From the NCBI GenBank assembly GCA_017999435.1, contig JAGNLV010000004.1, positions 186,001 to 250,000 of the forward strand: a stretch of DNA of 64,000 bases, written 5' to 3'. Below the pieces are notes generated by a model. The model was not told the origin of the DNA. It worked only from the letters and a program-made list of their open reading frames with translations, and made no database searches. The position numbers and the translations under genes are program-made. Source of the stretch: Candidatus Zixiibacteriota bacterium. Its GTDB lineage: Bacteria; Zixibacteria; MSB-5A5; GN15; FEB-12. Every line of letters begins with the position of its first letter. The stretch's first letter is position 1. Shown here one piece after another: positions 16,595 to 25,045 of this stretch.

Positions 16595-19500
16595 TCCCAG
16601 TGCAGCCTCAGGTTAAGGTGGTAGAGCTCGTCCTCGTCCCGGCGGCCCTCCAGCAGCACCCCCTTGAACCAGCGATACTCAAAGCCGTACTCCTGGCGGG
16701 TCTGGCCGGAGATGGTCGACCGGCCGTACACGTACAGACCTTCTCCCACGTATTTGCCGAGCGTCACCCGGGCGTTCCACGGGCCGAGCTGGTCGCTGTA
16801 GACCGGGTCGATTTCGAAGGTCTCGACGCCGATCCGGTTGAGCTGTCGGCCGCCGATCTGGGAGAACTGGGCATAGCCGAGGCCGAGGACGCGCTCCTCG
16901 AGCCGGCCGCCGACCGCCAGACCGTCGCCCCCGTAGTAGTTGGTGACGATGAGCGGGAGGAGATCGGACTGGGCGATGTCCTCGCCGCCGCAGGGGTTGA
17001 TTTCCGGGGTTTCGAGCGTGCCGCCGACGTGGACGCAGAGATCGATGGCCTCGGTCACCGGCCCCTCGTCGCCGGTGGTGGCGCGCACGGCGGTCATGCG
17101 GGTGGAGCCGGTGATGTCAAGCTGCGGTTTCAGCGTGTCGCTGCCCTGGAAGGTCACCTTGCTGCCCGGATCGAGCCGGAAAGTTTTATCGAAGAGGAAA
17201 CCGCGCCCGCGGAGGACCTCCATTTCGCCGAGGAAGCGGTAGACGCCCCGCTCGCGGACGAGGTTGATCTCGCCGGCGAACTCGGCGTCGATATCTTCAT
17301 TCTTGATCCAGAAGTTCGAGAGGATTTCGACGTTGACGTTGAGGTCCCAGGTGTTCTGGGAGGTGAGCGCCCGGAGAATGGGCGAGCCCTCTCCCTCCTC
17401 GGCGAACGGCACGCGGTACTGGGCGGAGATGAGCTGGATGTCGCCGGAAACCGTCGGCGGAGTGGGGCCCTCGACGAACAGCCGCCCCTCGACCTTCCCC
17501 CGAATGTCCTCAAGCTCATAGGTGAAGGGAAATTCGTTGTCCAGGCGCACCTCGACGTCGTAGGCGAGGCTGTCGAGCGCCAGCAACTGGAGGGAGCCGT
17601 CGATGTAGGCATAGTGGCGGCGGCCGACGCCGGAGGGATCGTTGCGGTCGGTCGCATAGGCCTCGATGCGGTGGATGAGGATGCTGTCGTCGTGCATGGA
17701 CACGCCTGCCGAGTCGGCGAAGATCCAGTTCTCGAGGTCGAAATACTTCAGGCGGGCGTTCTTGATGTACGCTTCCCCCTGGACGTGGGGATCGCGCGGA
17801 TGCCCGGAGAGCTCGAAGTCGGCGAAGAAGTCCCCCTGCAGGTCCTCGACCGAGGGCAGGAGGAGGCTGACGAGGTCGAAGTCGCGGTCGCGGGCGTCGA
17901 TGCGGATGGCCATGGGCCGCCGGGGAAAGCGCTCGAGCGAATCGGCGGTGAAAGCGAGGTCGGCATAGAGCACGCCCCGGGCCCGGTACGCCCCGGAATC
18001 CGAATAGATGCAGGCGGAATCGACGTCCAGGCGGGCGTCGGCGTAACTCAGGGCGGCCACCGCGTCGCCCAGTTCGAGCCCCGCGTAGGTCAGCGAATCC
18101 ACGGCGCCCTCAAGCCGGATGACCGGGGACCGGAAATCGCCCGCCACCGCGGCCGTCGTCGACAGGTACCCGTCCATCGGAATGGTCGAGTCCGCGAGGC
18201 TGAGCCAGGGCGCGATGGGGAGGCGCTCGAGGGTGAGGCGGAGGTCCATCGACTCGTCGTAGTTGATGCGGCCGGCCAGCGACAGGCGGGCGTCGGCGTT
18301 GCCGATCTCGGCCCGCCGGAACATGAAACCGGCGGTGTCGACCTCGATGAGCATTTCCTCGGGGTTGGAGAAGCTGCGGTCGAGCAGATTGACGTGGAGC
18401 GCGCCGATGCGGAGCTGCTGGGGCTGGGCGAGGTAGTCGAGGGCCGCCGCCCCCGCCACCGTCACGTAGGGATTGCGCACGAGCGCGGTGTCGATGTACA
18501 CGAGGTTGGAATCAATGCGCAGCCAGGCGTAGCCGGTGTCGTACGGCAGGCCCCAGGTGGAGCCGCGGTCGAACCAGACCTCGACCGTGCCCCGGCGGCC
18601 GGCCAGGAACCGGTCGAGATCCACCTCGGCGTACAGGGTGTCGGCGAACAGACCGTAGATCCAGCACGAATCGGAGGCGAACCACCCCCGGAGATCGGGG
18701 TCGACGGTGCGGCCGGTCAGAGTGGCCTCGGCGTAACCGCGCCCGCCCGGCTCCTCGATGAACAGCCGGGTGTTCCGATAGCGGTCGAGGTTGTTGAGAT
18801 CGATCTGGACCGACAGGTTGATGTCGTCATCGTAGTCAATGACGCCGCCGGCCCAGATAACGTTCTCAAAGTAGTCGACGCGGAAGGGATCGACGAAGAC
18901 CAGCGAATCGGCGGTGATGACCATCGTGCCGTAGGCCTGCTGGATCGGGAAATCGCCGAAGCGGGATTCGTACAGGCCGACGACGGTGGTCAGGCGGAGG
19001 CTGCGGCTGGAGAACGACTCCCCCTCCAGGGCGATGCGTCCGGTCAGGTCGGATTCGAAGGTTCCCGGGACGAGGCGGTCGAGGTTGAAGTTGCGGATGT
19101 CGGCCTCCAGCCGGTAGGTGTTGGGCCGGGCGGCGAAGTCGATATCCCCGCTGCCGTCGAGCGAGCAGCCGCCGAGGAGGCTGCCGTAGAGGCTGTCGAG
19201 AGTGAGAAGGTTGTCGCGGTAGTGAAAGTCGATCACGAGGTTCTGCATGTCGAAGATGCTCAGGCTGCCGGCGAGGTTCAGCGAACCCTCGGCCGCCCTG
19301 CCGACAAATGAGACCTCGCCGGCGAGATCGACCGTGCCGGGCAGCGAGACGTTCAGGTAGCGGGCGAGGTCGGCGACATCCACGTCATCGCCGCTCAGAC
19401 GCACCTCCCCGGCCGGCTCGTCTTCGAAACGCACGTTCCCCTCGAGACTCAGCCGCGTCGAGCCGGAGAGCACGGAGACGCCGGTGAAGAGCAGGCGGCG

Positions 19501-20145
19501 GTCGGCGTAGGTGACTTTCCCCTGGCCCGCGTCGAGCTTCACACCGGGCAGGTCGGAAGAAAAAGCGAGGCGGGCGAGATCCGCCGTGTACAGCCCCTGG
19601 TCGCCCTCTACGGCGGCGGCGAAGGCGACATCCCGGACGGTCGTGGTGTCGCCGCCGCGGACCACAGTGAGGCGGCCGTGGTCGACCGTGACCTGCGAAA
19701 CCAGGAACGACGGCAGATCGGAGGGGCCTTTGGCCGCTCCCGCCGGGCGGGTCAGCGGGGGCAGGAGCCAGCCGGCGACGCTGTCCTGCACGAGCGTGAC
19801 GTCGAGGGAGTCGATGTACAGGAAATTCAGGATGTAGCGCCGGTTCCAGAGGTTGCGGAAGGAGTAGGCGGTGCGGAGTTCCGGGAAGCGGGCCAGCCGG
19901 TAGCGGTGCGTGCTGTCGACATAGTAGATCTCCACGTCGTGCAGCGAGAGGCGGCTGAACATGTCGCCGCCGATTTTTCCGATCCGGATGTCGAGGTTGT
20001 TCTGCTGGGCGAACATGCGGCGGAGGCGGTCGTTGGCCAGCCGCTCGATGCCGCCGAGGTAAACCAGGTAGACAGCGCCGCCGACGAGGACGGCCATGGC
20101 GACAGCCAGGAGCACGAGGATGATTTTTCTGAGCCGCCGCATCAT
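16588..20145 (-). CDS. TamB-like translocation/assembly module protein (DUF490)
   Basis: A 1185-residue protein with one N-terminal membrane helix (about 7-31) and a long periplasmic beta-rich body, consistent with the hydrophobic-groove taco fold of TamB. The C-terminal DUF490/TamB domain is clear: RGRGFLFDKTFRLDPGSKVTFQG, then a GGTLETPEI segment, ending in a barrel-like strand region (LYVYGRSTISGQTRQEYGFEYR in part). It overlaps the downstream Omp85 gene and the upstream decarboxylase-like gene (ATGA), so all three are translationally coupled. A role in moving phospholipid or outer-membrane protein between membranes is inferred from the family. Confidence 0.87.
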   Translation of the reverse strand: MMRRLRKIILVLLAVAMAVLVGGAVYLVYLGGIERLANDRLRRMFAQQNNLDIRIGKIGGDMFSRLSLHDVEIYYVDSTHRYRLARFPELRTAYSFRNLWNRRYILNFLYIDSLDVTLVQDSVAGWLLPPLTRPAGAAKGPSDLPSFLVSQVTVDHGRLTVVRGGDTTTVRDVAFAAAVEGDQGLYTADLARLAFSSDLPGVKLDAGQGKVTYADRRLLFTGVSVLSGSTRLSLEGNVRFEDEPAGEVRLSGDDVDVADLARYLNVSLPGTVDLAGEVSFVGRAAEGSLNLAGSLSIFDMQNLVIDFHYRDNLLTLDSLYGSLLGGCSLDGSGDIDFAARPNTYRLEADIRNFNLDRLVPGTFESDLTGRIALEGESFSSRSLRLTTVVGLYESRFGDFPIQQAYGTMVITADSLVFVDPFRVDYFENVIWAGGVIDYDDDINLSVQIDLNNLDRYRNTRLFIEEPGGRGYAEATLTGRTVDPDLRGWFASDSCWIYGLFADTLYAEVDLDRFLAGRRGTVEVWFDRGSTWGLPYDTGYAWLRIDSNLVYIDTALVRNPYVTVAGAAALDYLAQPQQLRIGALHVNLLDRSFSNPEEMLIEVDTAGFMFRRAEIGNADARLSLAGRINYDESMDLRLTLERLPIAPWLSLADSTIPMDGYLSTTAAVAGDFRSPVIRLEGAVDSLTYAGLELGDAVAALSYADARLDVDSACIYSDSGAYRARGVLYADLAFTADSLERFPRRPMAIRIDARDRDFDLVSLLLPSVEDLQGDFFADFELSGHPRDPHVQGEAYIKNARLKYFDLENWIFADSAGVSMHDDSILIHRIEAYATDRNDPSGVGRRHYAYIDGSLQLLALDSLAYDVEVRLDNEFPFTYELEDIRGKVEGRLFVEGPTPPTVSGDIQLISAQYRVPFAEEGEGSPILRALTSQNTWDLNVNVEILSNFWIKNEDIDAEFAGEINLVRERGVYRFLGEMEVLRGRGFLFDKTFRLDPGSKVTFQGSDTLKPQLDITGSTRMTAVRATTGDEGPVTEAIDLCVHVGGTLETPEINPCGGEDIAQSDLLPLIVTNYYGGDGLAVGGRLEERVLGLGYAQFSQIGGRQLNRIGVETFEIDPVYSDQLGPWNARVTLGKYVGEGLYVYGRSTISGQTRQEYGFEYRWFKGVLLEGRRDEDELYHLNLRLHWEW

Positions 20146-20807
20146 AGTTCAATCCGCAGGCGCCGACAGATGCTGCGCGCCGTCTGGTAGCCCTCGCCGG
20201 CCGCCGGGCCGATATCCTCCACCACAGCCCGAACGAGGCCGGGTGCCGTACCCACATTGAGCGCTCCCCGCACGTGGCTGTGCAGCTGGGCCGGCCGATT
20301 CTCGATCGCCAGGCAGGCGATAATCGCCAGTTCCCGCTCGATGATCGTCAGCCCGGGGCGGGAGAGCACTTTCCCGTAGCCCTCCAACACCATCCACCGG
20401 AATATTTCCGGCGCCATCGCTTCCACCCGCTCCCGAAGCCGGTTATAGTTCTCGGCATAGACGAGGCGGCAGAGCGCCGTGCCCCGGTCAAACCAGGCCT
20501 CGGCGGCAAAGTCCGCCTCCACAGACGCGGGGGGCCTCTCCTCTTTATACTGCCGGTGGAGATGCTCGGCGGCGATCAGCATGCGGGGAAACCCAAGAAA
20601 CAAATACGACTGGAGGACGATCTCGTACAGGGACGCGCGATCCAGCCCGCGTCCGGCGGCGAGGTGAAACGCCGAACTCATCGCCGGTTCATCGGCCAGC
20701 GCAATGGCCGCGGCCCAGAGCGCCAGTAGCCGCTCGCGGGTGTGCCCGTCCGGGACAAAGCAGGCCAGCCGCCGACGGAATTCATCGGTATCAGCGGTCA
20801 CATTCAC
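20142..20807 (-). CDS. Carboxymuconolactone-decarboxylase/AhpD-like protein
   Basis: About 221 residues of all-helical sequence. The CMD-like core lies in the C-terminal half (GLTIIERELAIIACLAIENRPAQLHSHVRGALNVG), containing the R-E-x-x-I/C and H-x-H-x-x-G-A-L-N-x-G pattern of the family. The CxxC redox pair of AhpD is absent, so an antioxidant role is not supported and no reaction can be assigned. The start is uncertain: a GTG at 20807 lies just after a predicted promoter, while the frame stays open to another GTG at 20855. Its stop overlaps the TamB start (ATGA), placing it first in the TamB/Omp85 operon. Confidence 0.65.
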   Translation of the reverse strand: MNVTADTDEFRRRLACFVPDGHTRERLLALWAAAIALADEPAMSSAFHLAAGRGLDRASLYEIVLQSYLFLGFPRMLIAAEHLHRQYKEERPPASVEADFAAEAWFDRGTALCRLVYAENYNRLRERVEAMAPEIFRWMVLEGYGKVLSRPGLTIIERELAIIACLAIENRPAQLHSHVRGALNVGTAPGLVRAVVEDIGPAAGEGYQTARSICRRLRIEL

Positions 20808-20815
20808 AGAATCCA

Positions 20816-20844
20816 AGTAAATGATGGGGCGCGCTGAAAGGCAA
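20816..20844 (-). promoter_or_regulatory. Possible promoter for the CMD-TamB-Omp85 operon
   Basis: Minus strand TTGCCT (20839-20844), 17-bp spacer, TTTACT (20816-20821) followed by TGG. If used, transcription begins near 20809, almost at the GTG at 20807. That would exclude the 20855 start and make the message leaderless. Confidence 0.4.
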
Positions 20845-20945
20845 CGATTTAACACGGGTCGCGGGGCGGTTCTCGATGCGCTCGGGCGCCGGCCGATCCC
20901 ACAGGCTCGGCCGGCGCACAGGGAAAGGCGGCGTATCCGGAGAGA

Positions 20946-21713
20946 CTACGGGATGTCCCGATCCGGCGGACCATCGTACTTGAACGGCGGCGGGCCGAGA
21001 CGGCGCATCGGCTTCTCGCGCGTCATCTCCTCGTACACATGAGCCACCAGGCCGGGGACGCGGGAGATGATGAAGAACCCTTTCCCCAGCCGCCAGTCGA
21101 AGCCCATGTCGGAGATGACGGCGGCGATGGCGCCGTCGACGTTGATCGGCAGTTCTTTGCCGAGTTTTTCGGCCAGCGCTTTCTCGATCGCTCTGCAGAG
21201 GTCGATGTGGCGTCCGCGGTAGCCGTGGCGATCGGCGAGGGCGAAGAGTTTGCCCGTGCGGGGGTCGATATTATGGAGGCGATGGCCGAACCCGGGCATG
21301 CGCATTTTGTTCACTTTCAGCCAGTTGGCGAGCTCGCCGGCGAGTGTCTCGACATCGCCGCTCTTGGCCGCCCACTCCTGCAGGAGCTTGGCGGACTGCT
21401 CAATAGCGCCGCCGTGCGTGTCCCCGATCACCAGAACCCCCCCGGCCACGGCCGCGTTGAGGGAGTTGCCGCCGGAAAGGACGGTCCGGGCGCCGAGGAC
21501 TGAGGGCGGTGAGGCGCCATGGTCGATCGATGACACCAGGACGGCGTTCATCAGCTCCGCCTCCGCCGGGGAGGGCAACTGGCCCTTCAGAATGAGGAAG
21601 ACGGCCTCGGCGTAGGAGAGCTTCTCCATGATATCGGTGATGGCGTAACCGCGGACGCGGATGCGGCCGGGAGCGATATCAGTGATGGCGGTAGACCAGG
21701 TTTCCTCAGGCAT
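20946..21713 (-). CDS. Short citrate-synthase-like enzyme (citryl-CoA lyase type)
   Basis: A 255-residue protein matching only the catalytic core of citrate synthase, the size seen in stand-alone citryl-CoA lyases. The expected catalytic residues are visible: H65 (SSIDHG), H144 (PGFGHRLHNIDPR) and D193 (NVDGAIAAV). Citryl-CoA lyase splits citryl-CoA into acetyl-CoA and oxaloacetate in one form of the reductive TCA cycle. Homologues of this size also occur without ATP-citrate lyase and may condense other acyl-CoAs. The 2-oxoacid:ferredoxin oxidoreductase operon lies 1.1 kb away on the other strand. No citryl-CoA synthetase is in view, so the direction and substrate stay open. Confidence 0.75.
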   Translation of the reverse strand: MPEETWSTAITDIAPGRIRVRGYAITDIMEKLSYAEAVFLILKGQLPSPAEAELMNAVLVSSIDHGASPPSVLGARTVLSGGNSLNAAVAGGVLVIGDTHGGAIEQSAKLLQEWAAKSGDVETLAGELANWLKVNKMRMPGFGHRLHNIDPRTGKLFALADRHGYRGRHIDLCRAIEKALAEKLGKELPINVDGAIAAVISDMGFDWRLGKGFFIISRVPGLVAHVYEEMTREKPMRRLGPPPFKYDGPPDRDIP

Positions 21714-21775
21714 CGTTCACACCTTTGTTTATATTAAGTGTCGAGAATGCGAAGAGCTGGCGCCGACAGCGCCCA

Positions 21776-22597
21776 TCATGGGACGGCCGGCGGAGCCTCG
21801 CGCGGCAGTCTCCCGAGTTCCTCAGGATGAGCGCCGAGAGGAACAAAATTCAGCCAGAGCTGCTGCAGACTGTCGGCCGAAACCGAGAACATGCGCTGGA
21901 CGGTCGAATCGAACGGCAGCGGTGAAGAATACATCATGCCGAAAGCCCGAATGCCCTCGTGGACCACGAGAAAGTCAACAAAGGAGGCGCCGAGAGCGCG
22001 CCGGATCTGTTCGGACTCGGTATCAGGGTAATCGTCAGACGCAGTGTCCGCGGCTAACTCAGCCAGGGACACAAACTTCCCCGAATCGATCAACTCCTGC
22101 GTCCGCTGGTGGTAGTTGACACCGGCAAACTCCAAAAGCGCCCTCACCCCGTGCTTCAGAAAACGGAACTTCGGCTCTCCGGGATACCACCGCTTGAGCA
22201 TTAGCTGAGCCATGATCGGGCCGTAATTGCTCGGCAGCCAAAAGTGAATTACACTGGTGTCGGCGTACGGATAATACGTCCCCGTGATCTTATGCCCATG
22301 CCCGACCCCGGTGTAGAAGTAGACCTCGATGGTATCGGTGGGGACGGGGACCTGGAAAAACTGAGCGTCGCGGCGCATCAGGGCGGGAAACACGTGCGCC
22401 ATTTCCTCGACATGGGCCGCCATCGGATGCCCCTCCGGGTAATGGACGCGGAGGGTGCCGTTGGTGTAGGTCTTCCAGCCGGCGTAGGGATCGTCGGCGG
22501 CGGACGGTGAGGTCTCCTTTTTGTCGGACTGGCAGGCGGCCAGGACGAGCCCGAGAGCGACCGCCAGAAAAATGCACGGAAATGGGGCGCGAAGCAT
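21776..22597 (-). CDS. Lipoprotein with peptidase-like fold, function unknown
   Basis: A 273-residue lipoprotein with a clear type II signal: a hydrophobic stretch ending LAAC, with the lipidated Cys near residue 21. The Met at 22597 directly precedes that signal; the frame is open to 22642 but adds an unlikely N-terminus. The body (IEVYFYTGVGHGHKITGTYYP, FLKHGVRALLEFAG, VVHEGIRAFG in short) looks like a gluzincin-type peptidase scaffold (peptidase-MA-like), but no intact HExxH is present. It may be a non-catalytic relative. Transcribed from a strong promoter divergent to the kor operon. Confidence 0.6.
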   Translation of the reverse strand: MLRAPFPCIFLAVALGLVLAACQSDKKETSPSAADDPYAGWKTYTNGTLRVHYPEGHPMAAHVEEMAHVFPALMRRDAQFFQVPVPTDTIEVYFYTGVGHGHKITGTYYPYADTSVIHFWLPSNYGPIMAQLMLKRWYPGEPKFRFLKHGVRALLEFAGVNYHQRTQELIDSGKFVSLAELAADTASDDYPDTESEQIRRALGASFVDFLVVHEGIRAFGMMYSSPLPFDSTVQRMFSVSADSLQQLWLNFVPLGAHPEELGRLPREAPPAVP

Positions 22598-22662
22598 CGC
22601 TTTTGAGTGCCTTCCGGTTGATGCCGCTGGTCGGCGGTGCACCTAACTGTTTACGGCCTCGC

Positions 22663-22691
22663 AATATATTGAGAGCGGCGGCAACTGTCAA
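22663..22691 (-). promoter_or_regulatory. Sigma70 promoter for the lipoprotein gene
   Basis: Minus strand TTGACA (22686-22691), 17-bp spacer, TATATT (22663-22668): close to consensus. Predicted leader is about 60 nt before the ATG at 22597. It is back-to-back with the putative kor-operon promoter, so the two units may share regulatory sites. Confidence 0.7.
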
Positions 22692-22725
22692 ACCGATAAT
22701 CAAGTTATTATTTTCACAAATCGGC

Positions 22726-22756
22726 TTGACTTGCCCGGCGCCATTGGCGATATTTT
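22726..22756 (+). promoter_or_regulatory. Putative promoter of the P-loop ATPase-kor-nuo operon
   Basis: TTGACT (22726-22731) with GATATT at 17 bp (22749-22754) or TATTTT at 19 bp (22751-22756). The leader to the first gene would be about 100 nt. Moderate support only. Confidence 0.45.
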
Positions 22757-22861
22757 TCGCAAGAGAGCAACAGGTGGCTTTGTAAGGTCGATTTTGTGGG
22801 GATTGGGCCCACCCGCCCCACCGTCGGCCGGCCCAGGCAATTGCCTCGAAGGGATGCACCG

Positions 22862-23599
22862 GTGTTGATGGCCAGACCGACCCCCACATACCCCTCCCCC
22901 TCGTTCGCCAAACGGGTCCTCACCATAGTCGGCGGTTACGGCAGCGGGAAATCGGAGGTGGCGGTCAACCTCGCCCGGCAGTTGGCGCTGACCGGGGGAA
23001 AACCGGTGGCGATCGCCGACCTCGACATTGTCAATCCGTATTTCCGGTCGCGGGAAGCGACCCGGCAGTTGTCCGAACTTGGCATCCAATCGATCCACCC
23101 GACGGGCGGCCTGGCCCACGCCGACCTGCCGATCATCCTGCCGGAGGTGCGCGGGGCGATGGAGCAGTTTGGCGGGACGCTGATTCTTGATGTCGGCGGC
23201 GACGACGTGGGGGCGCGGGTGCTCGGGTCGCTTGCGGACGCGGTCCCGGCTGATGACTACGAGCTGTTGCTGGTGCTGAACGCCCACCGGCCCTTTACGG
23301 CGACCGTGGCGGGCTGCCGGGCGCTGATGGCCAAGATCGAGGCCACCTCGCGGCTGGCGTTCACCGGGATCATTTCCAACACGCACATGCTCGAGCACAC
23401 GACGGTCGAGACGATCCGCGAGGGTCTCCGGCTGGCCCGGGCGCTGGCGGCCGACACCGGTCTGCCGATTGCGTTCGTGGCGGCGCTCGAGGACCAGGTC
23501 AGGCAAATAAATCCTGAAGAGATAGATGTGCCGGTGCTCATGCTGGACCGTCTGCTGCTCAAGCCGTGGGAACGGCCGAGCCGCAGGCCGGGCGGCTGA
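22862..23599 (+). CDS. MinD/CobB-like P-loop ATPase heading the kor operon
   Basis: About 245 residues with a variant P-loop near the N-terminus (TIVGGYGSGKSEVAVNLA), a Walker B-like LILDVGGDDVGARVLG, and an overall layout like the SIMIBI-class ATPases (MinD, ParA, cobyrinic acid synthetase). The GTG at 22862 has AAGGG about 8 nt upstream; an ATG at 22868 is the alternative. The frame is open upstream to 22796 but lacks a ribosome-binding site there. The position first in an operon for iron-sulfur oxidoreductase subunits suggests cofactor loading or assembly of that complex, which is inference only. Confidence 0.7.
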   Translation: MLMARPTPTYPSPSFAKRVLTIVGGYGSGKSEVAVNLARQLALTGGKPVAIADLDIVNPYFRSREATRQLSELGIQSIHPTGGLAHADLPIILPEVRGAMEQFGGTLILDVGGDDVGARVLGSLADAVPADDYELLLVLNAHRPFTATVAGCRALMAKIEATSRLAFTGIISNTHMLEHTTVETIREGLRLARALAADTGLPIAFVAALEDQVRQINPEEIDVPVLMLDRLLLKPWERPSRRPGG

Positions 23600-23620
23600 C
23601 ACCGGGCGAGGACCGGTCTC

Positions 23621-23854
23621 ATGCCAGGCGTACGCATAGATAAGAATCACTGCAAGGGATGCGAGTTGTGCACGAAAGCGTGCCCGCAGAAGATCCTCTC
23701 GATGTCGGACGACATCACGGTGCGGGGATACTTCTACGCGCGGCTGCACGATCCGTCCCGCTGCATCGGGTGCCGGCTGTGCGCTCTCACCTGCCCCGAT
23801 GCGGCCATCGAAGTACATGCCCACGGAACGACGTTCGTCCTCGTGGACTACTGA
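23621..23854 (+). CDS. korD: 2-oxoacid:ferredoxin oxidoreductase delta subunit (2x4Fe-4S ferredoxin)
   Basis: A 77-residue ferredoxin-like subunit with two CxxCxxCxxxCP motifs (CKGCELCTKACP and CIGCRLCALTCP). In four-subunit oxoacid:ferredoxin oxidoreductases this subunit carries electrons from the TPP/4Fe-4S site to free ferredoxin. It lies directly before the alpha subunit gene in the usual D-A-B-C order. Assigned to Kor rather than Por or Vor on operon type and alpha/beta sequence, which is not decisive. Confidence 0.9.
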   Translation: MPGVRIDKNHCKGCELCTKACPQKILSMSDDITVRGYFYARLHDPSRCIGCRLCALTCPDAAIEVHAHGTTFVLVDY

Positions 23855-23874
23855 GGATCGGAGCGGACACCATC

Positions 23875-25038
23875 ATGGCGAAGATACTGATGAAGGGAAA
23901 CGAAGCGCTCGCCGAGGCGGCGATCCGGGCGGGCGCCGAAGGTTACTTCTGCTACCCGATCACGCCGCAGTCGGAGGTCGCCGAGTACATGGCCAAGCGA
24001 ATGCCGGAAGTCGGCCGGGTCTTTCTCCAGGGGGAGAGCGAGGTGGCGGTCGGCAACATGCTTTTCGGCGCGGCCTCGACCGGCAAGCGGGTCTTCACGA
24101 CCTCGTCGAGCCCGGGCATTTCGCTCATGCAGGAAGCGATCTCGTACATGGCGGGGGCCCACCTGCCGGCGGTGATCGTGAACATCATGCGCGGCGGCCC
24201 CGGCCTGGGCGGAATTCTCCCCGCCCAATCGGACTATTTCCAGGCGGTCAAGGGGGGCGGCCACGGCGACTACCGCGTGCTCGTGCTGGCCCCCTCGAGC
24301 GTCCAGGAAGCCGTCGACCTCATGATGCTCGCCTTCCACCTCGCCGACAAGTACCGCAACCCGGTGATGTTGATCGGCGACGGCATGATCGGCCAGATGA
24401 TGGAGCCGGTCGAATTTCCGGAGGAATACCGGGAGGATCCCCTGCCGCCGAACGACGAATGGGCGGCCACCGGCGCCCGCGGCCGCCGGCCGCGGATCAT
24501 CAAATCGCTCTTCCTCGACCCGGAGAAGCTCGAGAAAAACTCCTGGGACCTGGCCGAAAAGTACGCGCGCATGCGCCGCGAAGAAGTCCGGTGCGAGTGC
24601 TACAAGGTGACCGGGAAGAACCGCATTCTGATCGTGTCCTACGGGACGATGGCGCGCATCTGCCAGACCGTAATCGACGAACTCGAGGCGGAGGGCGTGT
24701 CGGTCGGGCTGCTCCGCCCCATCACCCTCTTCCCCTTCCCCGCCGACCAGATCCGCGCCGAGATCGAGAAGAAGAATATCGAGGCCGTGCTGACGGTCGA
24801 GATGTCGACTGCGCAGATGCTCGAGGACGTCGAGCTGGCGATGCAGGGGAAGAAACCGGTCGCGTTCTACGGCCGGACGGGCGGGATCGTCCCGACGCCG
24901 GAAGAGGTGCGGGACAAGATTCTCGCGATGCTTGGGCGGACGGGCGCCCCGGCGGCGAAAGCCGCGGGCCGGGCCGCCAGGAAAACCGCCGCCAGGAAGA
25001 CGGACGCCCAGAAGAAGGCGGCCGGGAAGAAGAGGTGA
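23875..25038 (+). CDS. korA: 2-oxoacid:ferredoxin oxidoreductase alpha subunit
   Basis: 387 residues. Carries the family motif GYFCYPITPQSEVAEYM near the N-terminus and the transketolase C-terminal domain (ILIVSYGTMARICQTVIDELEAEG in part). With KorB it oxidatively decarboxylates a 2-oxoacid, most likely 2-oxoglutarate or a branched-chain oxoacid, to the acyl-CoA and reduces ferredoxin. The last 33 or so residues form an Ala/Lys/Arg-rich tail (KAAGRAARKTAARKTDAQKK), unusual for the family and resembling histone-H1-like tails. The ATG at 23875 is chosen for the canonical MAKILMKGNEALAEAAIRAG start; the frame remains open upstream through korD. Confidence 0.9.
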   Translation: MAKILMKGNEALAEAAIRAGAEGYFCYPITPQSEVAEYMAKRMPEVGRVFLQGESEVAVGNMLFGAASTGKRVFTTSSSPGISLMQEAISYMAGAHLPAVIVNIMRGGPGLGGILPAQSDYFQAVKGGGHGDYRVLVLAPSSVQEAVDLMMLAFHLADKYRNPVMLIGDGMIGQMMEPVEFPEEYREDPLPPNDEWAATGARGRRPRIIKSLFLDPEKLEKNSWDLAEKYARMRREEVRCECYKVTGKNRILIVSYGTMARICQTVIDELEAEGVSVGLLRPITLFPFPADQIRAEIEKKNIEAVLTVEMSTAQMLEDVELAMQGKKPVAFYGRTGGIVPTPEEVRDKILAMLGRTGAPAAKAAGRAARKTAARKTDAQKKAAGKKR

Positions 25039-25045
25039 GGACGGC

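Noticed and set aside
16600-19311. Long plus-strand open frame antisense to the TamB-like gene
   Set aside because: Composition is the mirror of the TamB codons (rich in Val/Gly/Asp/Glu/Arg), with no motif or ribosome-binding site. The minus-strand gene has strong domain evidence.
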